This document shows positions 45,099 through 52,477 of a DNA stretch of 64,000 nucleotides, in pieces (the stretch's first letter is position 1; the number at the start of each line of letters is the position of its first letter). The notes beneath the pieces are model-generated. The model was not told where the DNA came from and searched no databases. It was given only the letters and a program-made list of their open reading frames with translations. Source of the DNA: Robinsoniella peoriensis (GTDB taxonomy: Bacteria > Bacillota > Clostridia > Lachnospirales > Lachnospiraceae); NCBI RefSeq assembly GCF_000797495.1, contig NZ_JTGN01000002.1, positions 434,001 through 498,000 of the forward strand. The letters are read 5' to 3'. A program made the position numbers and the translations under genes.

Positions 45099-46151
45099 AT
45101 GAAAGAAATGAAATGTACGGATAACAAAAATGGTAAAGTCAAAAGTACAGGCAAAGTAATCGGGGGAATCTGTGGGGTTGTTGTCCTGGCAGGGGTGACA
45201 GTGACGGCATTTGCAGCCGGACAAAAAGAGACTGCTGGATGCGAAGGCGCATCCCGGATAAATAAAATCAGCGCAGTCAGTGAAGTAAGTGGTGTAAGGG
45301 ATATCAGCGCAGTCAATGAAATTAGTGCAGTCAGTGCAGCCAGTGCAGTCAGTGAAGCCAGCTCAGACAGAAGTGCGGATACTTATTGGATGAAGGATAT
45401 GTCGGTATTTGGATCAAATGTGACCGATATAGCTGAGACCTACGCTTGTGAGAGCGCTATGGAGGATGGAAAAAGAGATGATTCCCAGGAAAAAGCATTA
45501 AAAAAATCTTTCGATGAAGTGAATTCCGAGTTTCTCAAACTAAAGGCAGACCTGGAAAAAAAGGAAGCTGACCGGAAGACGCTGCTTGGAAAAGAAAAAG
45601 ATTGGAGCAATCCCGGTTTTCAGAGTGAACTGGACAGCCTGGAAGAGTCTATGCATGACATATGCGATAAATTAAGTACGGTACAGGATGATGCTTATTA
45701 TAATCTGGACGCACTGGTTTACGGATCCGAAAACTATGATGTGAATTACCAGAAATGGGATTCCGTTTTTGAAGCAGCCGCATCTCTTCAGCGCAGGTAC
45801 TTTCTGCAGTTAAGCCACATTTATCAGAAAATAACAGATAAGACAACTGAGATATACGAAAAATATGGTTTGAAGCGTGATGAAAAAGAACACGAATATT
45901 ATTATAACGGGAAAAAAGTACGTTACTTTGAGGACGGAGTATGGGAAGGACAAAGTTTTAGCGGTTCTATGTCCAGCGGGAATGATGGAGAAGTTGATGT
46001 ATTTGCCTTGCGGGATAAGAATGGTGATCTGACCGGATTCGAAGTTTGTGATATAGACAATACCAAAGAACGGGTAAATGAGTATTATAGAAGTAAAGAA
46101 AATTTCAATTTTGAAGGAAGCGCAAATGCAGCCCAGGAAAGTGCTTTTTAA
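45099..46151 (+). CDS. Uncharacterised exported or membrane-anchored protein
   Basis: I do not recognise this 350-residue protein. A hydrophobic segment at ~18-42 (VIGGICGVVVLAGVTVTAFAA) is a signal or anchor. It is followed by a degenerate Ser/Ala/Val repeat (ISAVSEVSG, ISAVNEISAVSAASAVSE) to ~90, then a charged, coiled-coil-like region at ~130-200 and a soluble C-terminal part with Tyr-rich HEYYYNGKKVRYFEDGVWEG. AAGGAGG precedes the start. The strong promoter with its long dyad suggests tight regulation, perhaps in a cell-envelope response. Confidence 0.75.
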   Translation: MKEMKCTDNKNGKVKSTGKVIGGICGVVVLAGVTVTAFAAGQKETAGCEGASRINKISAVSEVSGVRDISAVNEISAVSAASAVSEASSDRSADTYWMKDMSVFGSNVTDIAETYACESAMEDGKRDDSQEKALKKSFDEVNSEFLKLKADLEKKEADRKTLLGKEKDWSNPGFQSELDSLEESMHDICDKLSTVQDDAYYNLDALVYGSENYDVNYQKWDSVFEAAASLQRRYFLQLSHIYQKITDKTTEIYEKYGLKRDEKEHEYYYNGKKVRYFEDGVWEGQSFSGSMSSGNDGEVDVFALRDKNGDLTGFEVCDIDNTKERVNEYYRSKENFNFEGSANAAQESAF

Positions 46152-46274
46152 TAAAATCGCAGCATGAATGTGGTGCGCCGATGAAAGTAAAGCGCAAAAG
46201 TGAAGCATACAGGTAAAGCATCGAATTACAGAATTGTATTTTGAACGCCGAAATCTGTATTTGGGCAGTTAGTG

Positions 46275-46304
46275 TTGAAAAACGGGACAACATCAGGGTA
46301 TAAT
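46275..46304 (+). promoter_or_regulatory. Promoter of the DUF1648 gene
   Basis: TTGAAA (46275-46280) is spaced 18 nt from a perfect TATAAT (46299-46304), 35 nt before the GTG start. Confidence 0.65.
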
Positions 46305-46338
46305 GGTGGCAGATCAGGGGTGAAAGGAGTGATGGGCT

Positions 46339-46770
46339 GTGAAACTGGAATATCGTATATTCACTGTTTTAATGGCTGTCCCGTTTTTTATTGCTGTTGC
46401 CGGGTTGTTTTTTCTGCCATCTAAAGTAGTAATGCATTGGAATATCAGGGGAGAGGCGGATGGATATGGCAGTAAATTTGTTTTGCTGCTTCTGCCTTTT
46501 GCTGCAGGATTTATGGGGCTGTTTTTGAAAGAAATGTTTAAATCAGAAAAAAAGTCAATAGCCGGCGCTTTTGGTATTAACATTGGAACTCTGGTATATT
46601 TCAATCTGATGGAAGTAGTTTTTATTGCCGGGGCTTATTGTGGAGCAAAGGGAATGCGGTTACCAGACTGGCTGGGTATTAACCAAAGTCTGTTTCTCAG
46701 CGGTGTTATTGCTGTTATATCCGGTGTGGTATGCTGGAAATGGGAGCAAAAAAGAATAAAAAATAAATAA
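46339..46770 (+). CDS. DUF1648 domain membrane protein (SdpI-like)
   Basis: The 143-residue protein has four predicted membrane helices. Its N-terminal part matches DUF1648: a first helix followed by the signature MHWNIRGEADGYGSKF. DUF1648 occurs in SdpI-type immunity proteins and in uncharacterised membrane proteins; this one is shorter than SdpI. The start is GTG at 46339, preceded by AAAGGAG. It is a single-gene unit between its own promoter and a terminator. Confidence 0.82.
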   Translation: MKLEYRIFTVLMAVPFFIAVAGLFFLPSKVVMHWNIRGEADGYGSKFVLLLLPFAAGFMGLFLKEMFKSEKKSIAGAFGINIGTLVYFNLMEVVFIAGAYCGAKGMRLPDWLGINQSLFLSGVIAVISGVVCWKWEQKRIKNK

Positions 46771-46780
46771 TATGAATGTC

Positions 46781-46814
46781 AAAGCAGAAGCAGGAAAAAT
46801 CTTCTGCTTTTTTT
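46781..46814 (+). terminator. Terminator after the DUF1648 gene
   Basis: AAAGCAGAAG (46781-46790) pairs with CTTCTGCTTT (46801-46810), followed by TTTT. Confidence 0.85.
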
Positions 46815-46878
46815 GATAAAAAAATATTGAGTTGTGGTCTAATAATCAATGATTTTCAGAGTGTATAAAAATACATAG

Positions 46879-46907
46879 TTGATTTGTAACTAAAAATGTG
46901 GTATAAG
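46879..46907 (+). promoter_or_regulatory. Possible promoter of the mdh-malic enzyme operon
   Basis: TTGATT (46879-46884) is spaced 17 nt from TATAAG (46902-46907), 107 nt before the start codon. A small hairpin CACATT-AA-AATGTG lies immediately before the GGAGG of the first gene and could affect initiation. Confidence 0.4.
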
Positions 46908-47014
46908 TGAATTGTAAAATTTATGTAAAGTTTATATGAAAATGACGTAAGGCACTAGTAAAAAAATTCTAAATGTGTTATTATCTTCACATTAAAATGT
47001 GGAGGTAAGTACAG

Positions 47015-47968
47015 ATGAGTAACAGCTATAAAATTAGTATTCTGGGATCAGGAAGAGTGGGATCTTCCATCGCCTATACGCTGACCGTTGGAGGCGTATG
47101 TTCTGAAATCGTTTTAGTGGATATTGCTAAGCAGTTGGCAGAAGGAGAGGCTATGGATATTATCCAGGGTACTCCATTCTCAAATTCAGTGAATATTTAT
47201 TCAGGTGATTATAAAGATGTGGCAGGCTCCGATATTGTTATCGTAACCCTCGGCAGAGCCAGAAAACCAGGTCAGACCAGAATCGAACTGGCACAATCCA
47301 ACGTAGACATAATCAAAAGTGTTATGCCTCAGGTTGCTGAATATGCGCCAAATGCAATTTATGTATTGGTAAGTAATCCGGTAGACATTCTTACATATGC
47401 AACATTAAAAGTAACAAATCTTTCACCAAATCAGGTAATCGGATCCGGTACACTTCTTGATTCCAGTCGTTTACGTTCAATCGTAGCAGAAAAACTGGGA
47501 ATCAGTTCCAGAAATGTTCATGGTTATGTTTTAGGCGAACATGGGGATTCATCTGTAGTTCCGTGGTCTTTAGTTAGCATTGCAGGTATGACGATCGATG
47601 CTTATGAGAAAGCAGCAGGATTTGGAGAAGAATTTATCCAGGAAGACAACTTAATGTCTATGGAAAAAGAAATGAGAGAGTCCGGAGCCAAAGTTATTCA
47701 GAATAAAGGTGCCACAAACTATGCAATAGCTATGTCTGTACGTTATCTTTGCGATAACATCCTGCGCGGCGGTAATACCGTAATGGCAGTTTCCAGTCTT
47801 ATGACAGGACAGTATGGAATGGAAGACGTATGCTTAAGTATCCCAAGCATCGTCAACAGCTCAGGTCTTGTTAAGACACTTGAACCTCAGTTAAAAGAGG
47901 AAGAAGTAGAGAAGTTATTAAACAGCGCTAACGTGCTGAAAAATATAATATCAACTCTTGAATTTTAA
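47015..47968 (+). CDS. Malate/lactate dehydrogenase family protein, probably malate dehydrogenase
   Basis: The 317-residue protein is an NAD-dependent 2-hydroxyacid dehydrogenase of the LDH/MDH family. GSGRVGSS is the nucleotide loop, VSNPVDILTYA and GEHGDSSVVPWS are conserved, and the latter holds the catalytic histidine. The specificity position is R83 in GRARKPGQTR, where lactate dehydrogenases have Gln (AxQKPGETR) and malate dehydrogenases have Arg. Together with the malic enzyme gene 24 nt downstream, this favours oxaloacetate/malate over pyruvate/lactate. An automatic label of lactate dehydrogenase would be easy to make here. Confidence 0.85.
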   Translation: MSNSYKISILGSGRVGSSIAYTLTVGGVCSEIVLVDIAKQLAEGEAMDIIQGTPFSNSVNIYSGDYKDVAGSDIVIVTLGRARKPGQTRIELAQSNVDIIKSVMPQVAEYAPNAIYVLVSNPVDILTYATLKVTNLSPNQVIGSGTLLDSSRLRSIVAEKLGISSRNVHGYVLGEHGDSSVVPWSLVSIAGMTIDAYEKAAGFGEEFIQEDNLMSMEKEMRESGAKVIQNKGATNYAIAMSVRYLCDNILRGGNTVMAVSSLMTGQYGMEDVCLSIPSIVNSSGLVKTLEPQLKEEEVEKLLNSANVLKNIISTLEF

Positions 47969-47992
47969 GAGACAATCTAGGAGGAATAAAAA

Positions 47993-49165
47993 ATGGATTA
48001 CGCATCAGAATCATTAAAGAAACATCGCGAGTGGAAAGGTAAAATCGAAGTTATCTGCCGTGCACCATTGGAAAATAAGGACGATTTATCTTTAGCATAT
48101 ACACCGGGTGTAGCTCAGCCTTGTCTGGAAATCCAGAAAGACGTAAACTTAAGCTATGACCTCACAAGACGTTCAAATCTGGTAGCTGTTGTTACAGACG
48201 GAACTGCAGTTTTAGGTCTTGGAGATATCGGACCGGAAGCAGGAATGCCGGTTATGGAAGGAAAGTGTGCATTATTCAAAGCTTTTGGTGATGTAGATGC
48301 AATTCCGCTTTGCATTCGTTCTAAAGAAGTAGACGATATTGTTAAGACAGTAAGTTTACTTGCTGGAAGCTTTGGTGGAATCAATCTGGAAGATATTTCC
48401 GCACCACGCTGCTTCGAAATCGAAGAAAAATTAAAAGCTTGCTGTGATATCCCGATTTTCCATGATGACCAGCATGGTACAGCTGTTGTTACACTTGCAG
48501 CACTTTTAAATGCATTAAAACTGACTGGTAAGAAAATTGATGAGATTAAAGTAGTAACAAGCGGAGCTGGTGCTGCCGGAATCGCTATCATTAAATTATT
48601 AATCGCTATGGGATTAAAGAATGTAGTTCTCTGTGACAGACAGGGTGCTATCTACCAGGGACGCGATAACATGAACCAGGAAAAAGAAGAAATGGCTAAG
48701 ATCACAAACTTAGACTGCCGCAAAGGTACCTTAGAAGAAATGTTAACAGGTGCTGACGTATTTATCGGTGTTTCTGCACCTGGATGTGTAACACCGGAAA
48801 TGGTTAAGAAAATGAACGCAAATCCAATTCTCTTCCCTATGGCTAATCCTACACCAGAGATTATGCCTGACCTTGCAAGAGAAGCAGGAGCAGCAGTAGT
48901 TGGTACAGGAAGAAGTGATTTCCCGAACCAGATCAACAACGTACTTGCATTCCCGGGAATCTTCCGTGGAGCACTGGATGTACGTGCAAGCGAAATCAAC
49001 GATGAAATGAAGATTGCAGCTGCAAAAGCAATTGCATCTTTCGTTACGGATGACAAATTAAGTGCTGAATATATTATTCCAAGCGCACTGGACAAGTCTG
49101 TTGCTCAGGCAGTAGCTGAAGCTGTTGCAAAAGTAGCAAGAGAAACCGGAGTTGCCAGAATCTAG
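47993..49165 (+). CDS. NAD(P)-dependent malic enzyme
   Basis: The 390-residue protein is a short bacterial malic enzyme, decarboxylating malate to pyruvate and CO2. Visible features are YTPGVAQPC near 39, SNLVAVVTDGTAVLGLGDIGPEAGMPVMEGK (catalytic Lys), IFHDDQHGTAVVTLAAL (metal ligands) and the nucleotide fold VVTSGAGAAGIA. AGGAGG precedes the start. It forms an operon with the preceding dehydrogenase, so the pair could run oxaloacetate to malate to pyruvate and shift reducing power between NADH and NADPH. Its TAG stop is also the start of a deleted MITE-like copy. Confidence 0.95.
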   Translation: MDYASESLKKHREWKGKIEVICRAPLENKDDLSLAYTPGVAQPCLEIQKDVNLSYDLTRRSNLVAVVTDGTAVLGLGDIGPEAGMPVMEGKCALFKAFGDVDAIPLCIRSKEVDDIVKTVSLLAGSFGGINLEDISAPRCFEIEEKLKACCDIPIFHDDQHGTAVVTLAALLNALKLTGKKIDEIKVVTSGAGAAGIAIIKLLIAMGLKNVVLCDRQGAIYQGRDNMNQEKEEMAKITNLDCRKGTLEEMLTGADVFIGVSAPGCVTPEMVKKMNANPILFPMANPTPEIMPDLAREAGAAVVGTGRSDFPNQINNVLAFPGIFRGALDVRASEINDEMKIAAAKAIASFVTDDKLSAEYIIPSALDKSVAQAVAEAVAKVARETGVARI

Positions 49166-49195
49166 AGCGTGTTTTAAATTATTTTAAACAGGCCC
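49163..49195 (+). repeat. Internally deleted MITE-like copy at the malic enzyme stop codon
   Basis: TAGAGCGTGTTTTAAA at the left and TTTTAAACAGGCCC at the right match the two ends of the 166-bp element with the interior missing. TAG at 49163-49165 is the stop codon of the malic enzyme gene. Confidence 0.6.
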
Positions 49196-49238
49196 AAGTA
49201 TGGCATAAAGCTTGAGTATACTTAGATAAATAATGAAA

Positions 49239-49268
49239 AGAGAACCTGCTTTGTGGTTCTCTTTTTTT
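49239..49268 (+). terminator. Terminator after the malic enzyme gene
   Basis: AGAGAACC (49239-49246) pairs with GGTTCTCT (49255-49262), followed by six T residues. Confidence 0.9.
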
Positions 49269-49307
49269 AAACGCAGGTATTTTTTGATATTTAGGAAAAA
49301 AATTCTA

Positions 49308-49335
49308 TTGACAATTTGCATTTATAAGTTATAAT
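49308..49335 (+). promoter_or_regulatory. Promoter of the structured leader and ABC exporter
   Basis: A perfect TTGACA (49308-49313) is spaced 16 nt from a perfect TATAAT (49330-49335). Transcription would start near 49342, leaving about 415 nt of 5' leader before the ATPase gene. Confidence 0.85.
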
Positions 49336-49367
49336 AAACTCATTAATAATAAAGCGAGGAAGATTGT

Positions 49368-49409
49368 ATGTTAAGTGTGTCTGTAAATGAGAGTGCGGTA
49401 ACAAAATAG
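49368..49409 (+). CDS. Possible leader peptide (13 residues)
   Basis: ATG at 49368 follows GCGAGGAAG at proper spacing and opens a 13-codon frame, MLSVSVNESAVTK, ending in TAG. It overlaps the 5' strands of the closing stems of the folded leader, so its translation would disturb that fold. This is the arrangement expected of an attenuation peptide. It may equally be fortuitous within a riboswitch-like RNA. Confidence 0.4.
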   Translation: MLSVSVNESAVTK

Positions 49410-49561
49410 TTACCAGGGTTGAAACTATGCGTGAATTCACGCTATAAGTGAACCTGGAGACCGGCATTTGATAAAGAAATGCCTGTTTCACTCTGCCTTA
49501 CAGACTGCTTTATACTTTCATGACAAAGGGAGATGTGTTCTCACATCAGACCATTTTGTCA
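49379..49561 (+). ncRNA. Structured mRNA leader, multi-branch junction plus stem-loop, class unassigned
   Basis: GTCTGTAA (49379-49386) closes with TTACAGAC (49498-49505) and AGAGTG (49390-49395) with CACTCT (49489-49494). Inside are GGTAAC/GTTACC (49397-49414), an arm whose tip is GCGTG-AATT-CACGC (49429-49442) and whose base may pair CCAGG with CCTGG, and GGCATTT/AAATGCC (49463-49483). A further stem-loop pairs TGACAAA with TTTGTCA (49521-49561) around GATGTG/CACATC. The nested pairing looks like a riboswitch aptamer. I could not match it to a known class. Confidence 0.6.
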
Positions 49562-49620
49562 CTGGCTTTATTTTTGTGTCTGAAAACAGGAATACGTGTG
49601 CAATTCCCTGAAACATGATT

Positions 49621-49730
49621 AAGCCCACCGAAGCAGTACGTCTTGTACAGCGTTTTTTCTCAACTCCGATTACAGGGAGGAGAGGAATGATGCTGTATTA
49701 ATGAAAGGCAGAACCTTCGGTGGGCTTTTA
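49621..49730 (+). terminator. Long-loop terminator of the exporter leader
   Basis: AAGCCCACCGAAG (49621-49633) pairs perfectly over 13 bp with CTTCGGTGGGCTT (49715-49727), followed by TTAT. The 81-nt loop can itself fold (TACAGC with GCTGTA). It lies between the structured leader and the ABC genes and is positioned to control read-through. Confidence 0.6.
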
Positions 49731-49757
49731 TGATGTATTTAGAGAAAGGGAATCAAT

Positions 49758-50750
49758 ATGAATGTGATTGAAGTAAGCGGATTAAGTAAACAGTATAAGC
49801 GTTATCAGAAAAAGGAAGGGCTCTCCGGAAGTATAAAGGGGCTGTTCAGGCGGGAATATACGGCTAAAAATGCAGTAGATCAGTTTGATCTGGATGTTAA
49901 GGAAGGGGAATTTGTAGGGCTGATTGGAGCTAACGGGGCCGGAAAGACCACTTTGGTGAAGATGCTGACCGGTATTATTGCACCTACCAGCGGAAAAATT
50001 CGTGTTCTGGGATTCGAACCGAATAAGCTGGAAAATGAGTTTAAGCGGCAATATGCAATTGTAATGGGGCAGAAGAGTCAGTTGTTTTTTGAATTGACGG
50101 CGGAGGATACACTTCGTCTTTATAAAGAGATATATGGGATCCCTGAAAGGGAGTTCCTGGAAAGTAAGGCGTATTTTGTACAGTTATTTGGAGTAGAAGA
50201 TTTAATGAACGTTCAGGTCCGTACCCTGTCACTGGGCGAGCGGATGAAACTGGAGTTAATGACGGCACTGTTACATAATCCGAAAATATTATTTCTGGAT
50301 GAACCAACCATTGGACTGGATGCGGTTGCCGGGAAACAGATCCGGAAATTTTTGAAGCAGGTAAATGAAGAAAAAGGCACGACCATTTTGCTGACGTCCC
50401 ACTATATGGAGGATATTAAATTGCTTTGCCATCGTTCGGTTGTAGTAAATAGCGGAAAGAAAATATATGACGGAGAGACACAACGGCTATTCGAACAATA
50501 CCAGCGCTTTAAGAAGATTACCGCTGTATTTGACCATCCTGTTGAGGCTGTACAAGCTGATAAAAAATGTACCTGTACAATCCTGGAGTCTACACCGTTT
50601 AAAGTAGTAATACAAGTGGAAAAAAGTCAGGCGGGATGCCTGCTGGAGTACTTAATGCAGTCTTTTGGTCCAAGTGATATCACAGTTGAGGAAGAAGAAG
50701 TAGGTAATGTGGTGGAACGTATTTATAAAAGCGGGGAGGTGGAAGTTTGA
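49758..50750 (+). CDS. ABC-2 family exporter, ATP-binding subunit (COG4586-like)
   Basis: The 330-residue ATPase has Walker A IGANGAGKTT, signature SLGERMKLELMTALLHNP (ERMK for the usual GGQ), Walker B ILFLDEPTIGLD and H-loop TSHYMED. The N-terminal KQYKRYQKKEGLSGSIKGLF insertion and the LGER signature are typical of the COG4586 group that pairs with two COG4587/COG3694-type permeases. That is what follows here. GAGAAAGGG precedes the ATG. The three genes overlap and form one unit under the structured leader. The substrate is unknown. Confidence 0.9.
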   Translation: MNVIEVSGLSKQYKRYQKKEGLSGSIKGLFRREYTAKNAVDQFDLDVKEGEFVGLIGANGAGKTTLVKMLTGIIAPTSGKIRVLGFEPNKLENEFKRQYAIVMGQKSQLFFELTAEDTLRLYKEIYGIPEREFLESKAYFVQLFGVEDLMNVQVRTLSLGERMKLELMTALLHNPKILFLDEPTIGLDAVAGKQIRKFLKQVNEEKGTTILLTSHYMEDIKLLCHRSVVVNSGKKIYDGETQRLFEQYQRFKKITAVFDHPVEAVQADKKCTCTILESTPFKVVIQVEKSQAGCLLEYLMQSFGPSDITVEEEEVGNVVERIYKSGEVEV

Positions 50751-51541
50751 GGAAATATATGGAGGTTACAAAAATTTATTTAAAGCAGCAGCTGATCTGG
50801 AGAGCGGATACCGTATTCCAATTAATTATAATGGTTACAAAAATATTATTTGCATATCTGCTCTGGGGGGCTATTTTCGGAAAACAGCAGGAAGTTGCCG
50901 GATTTACATTTCATGCCATGCTGTCCTACTATATCGTAAGTTCCTTCCTGTCCCAGATTGATACTTCCGGAGAAATCGGTCAGGATATCAGCGACAGAAT
51001 AAGGAACGGGACATTTTCCAGTTATATGATTCTTCCGATGGGAACCCTGCGGTATTACATTGCCAGACAGATAGGAACGACCGTTTTTTATGGCGGATGT
51101 ATTCTGGGAGCCCTTGCCCTTTGGATGATGGTATTTCCCATTGGTTTTGTATTTACCGGAAATTGGGAGATGATATTCGCGGCACTGGTGCTGGTAATAA
51201 TCGGAATGCTATTTATGGTTCAGCTGAACTATTTTCTGGGAATACTGACTTTTCGATTTCAGGAAATCAGCACATTCCTTATGATAAAGGATAACCTGGT
51301 AGCTTTGGTTACTGGTACGTTAATCCCGCTGGCATTACTTCCTGAAAGCGTAACCATGGTTATGAAGATATTTCCGTTTTACTATGTCACCTATCTGCCA
51401 TCCATGGTTCTGATTGGCAAATGTCAGGATGAGGTCTTAACCGGTATGGTGGTATTGGCGATATGGAGTTTATTCTTTGCCGTGTTAAACCAGGTGTTCT
51501 TTGGAAGGTACCGTATAAAATATGATGGAGTTGGAATATGA
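50747..51541 (+). CDS. ABC-2 family exporter permease 1
   Basis: The 264-residue membrane protein has six predicted helices and belongs to the uncharacterised ABC-2 permease group (COG4587/COG3694). The start is taken as TTG at 50747, overlapping the ATPase stop (TTGA) and preceded by GGGGAGGTGG; ATG at 50759 is an alternative. The end overlaps the next gene by ATGA. It forms a heterodimeric channel with the next protein. Confidence 0.85.
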   Translation: MRKYMEVTKIYLKQQLIWRADTVFQLIIMVTKILFAYLLWGAIFGKQQEVAGFTFHAMLSYYIVSSFLSQIDTSGEIGQDISDRIRNGTFSSYMILPMGTLRYYIARQIGTTVFYGGCILGALALWMMVFPIGFVFTGNWEMIFAALVLVIIGMLFMVQLNYFLGILTFRFQEISTFLMIKDNLVALVTGTLIPLALLPESVTMVMKIFPFYYVTYLPSMVLIGKCQDEVLTGMVVLAIWSLFFAVLNQVFFGRYRIKYDGVGI

Positions 51542-52329
51542 GAAATAATTATAGATTTATAAAAGAATTGCTGAAACTCAGAATGTCACATCTGATGGCA
51601 TTCCGGTTAGGATTTTTTGGACCGCTATTTGTGGATACCAGCCTGTTTCTTATACAGATACTGGTATTTCAGGCTATATTTTCCAATGTTGACAGGATAG
51701 GAAGCTGGGGACAGGGGGAAATGATCATCTTTATAGGGACATTTTCCATGATTGATGCCCTTAACATGACGATTTACTTTTTCGGATTGCTGACCATACC
51801 GGATAAAGTAAGAAACGGTGAGCTGGATTTGTACCTGACAAAACCGGTGAATCCGCTTTTGCGTATTACATTTGAAAAAGTCAATCCGGGTACTCTGCCA
51901 CAGATACTGTTTAGTGCAGGAATTATTGCATATGGGGCATCGGTCGGAGGATTTCAGATTCGTATGATCCATGTCGTCGGATATATTTTGTTTGTATTGA
52001 TTATGACATTGTTATTTTATGACCTTGAAGTGATGCTGCGGACAACTGCATTTTTTATTATTTCCACAACGGGGATATTGAAACTGGAAGAGGCCGGATT
52101 GGATTTGTGTATGAAAATACCGGGTGTGGTGTTCCAAAGCGGGTTTAAAATCTTTTTTTATGTAGTTTTACCCTATGGTGTAATCGCAACGCTGCCGACG
52201 CAGGTTTTGACAAATTCACTGTCAATACAGGGAATTGTTTTCGGAGTGGTAATTGTGGTAGTTTTCACTACTCTTATGCTTCGTTTTTGGAAATTAGGAT
52301 TAAGACATTATAACAGTGCCAGCAGTTAA
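51538..52329 (+). CDS. ABC-2 family exporter permease 2
   Basis: The 263-residue protein has six predicted helices and a conserved LTKPVNPLLRI loop typical of the COG3694 group of ABC-2 permeases. The ATG at 51538 overlaps the stop of the preceding gene. It is the last gene of the exporter operon. The following gene has its own leader. Confidence 0.85.
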   Translation: MRNNYRFIKELLKLRMSHLMAFRLGFFGPLFVDTSLFLIQILVFQAIFSNVDRIGSWGQGEMIIFIGTFSMIDALNMTIYFFGLLTIPDKVRNGELDLYLTKPVNPLLRITFEKVNPGTLPQILFSAGIIAYGASVGGFQIRMIHVVGYILFVLIMTLLFYDLEVMLRTTAFFIISTTGILKLEEAGLDLCMKIPGVVFQSGFKIFFYVVLPYGVIATLPTQVLTNSLSIQGIVFGVVIVVVFTTLMLRFWKLGLRHYNSASS

Positions 52330-52369
52330 TGTATCTGCGGACATTATTTAAGGAAAATGATAGATGTGA

Positions 52370-52477
52370 GGTTGAAAGAAAATGATAAAATTGAAAGGAA
52401 GCCACTCAGCGATTCTTTCAACCGGTTTTAGTGTGGCTGCATAGCAGGCATACCTGCTATTTGTAATGGGTATAAAA
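52370..52477 (+). promoter_or_regulatory. Two-hairpin leader element, copy D (upstream of the MutS2-like gene)
   Basis: Hairpin 1 pairs GGTTGAAAG (52370-52378) with CTTTCAACC (52415-52423); an inner TTGAAAG (52391-52397) can compete for the same arm. Hairpin 2 is ATAGCAGG-CATA-CCTGCTAT (52441-52460). The region up to ATG 52478 ends TAATGGGTATAAAA, a weaker ribosome site than in copies A-C. The sequence differs from copies A-C while the pairing is kept. Confidence 0.7.

Noticed and set aside
46879..47014. Rex-type redox operator before the dehydrogenase operon
   Set aside because: TTGTAA-like pieces are present, but no proper TTGTGA/TCACAA-type palindrome could be found.
49621..49730. T-box riboswitch upstream of the ABC exporter
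   Set aside because: There is no T-box GGTGG-type consensus next to the antiterminator, and the downstream genes are not amino-acid related in any visible way.
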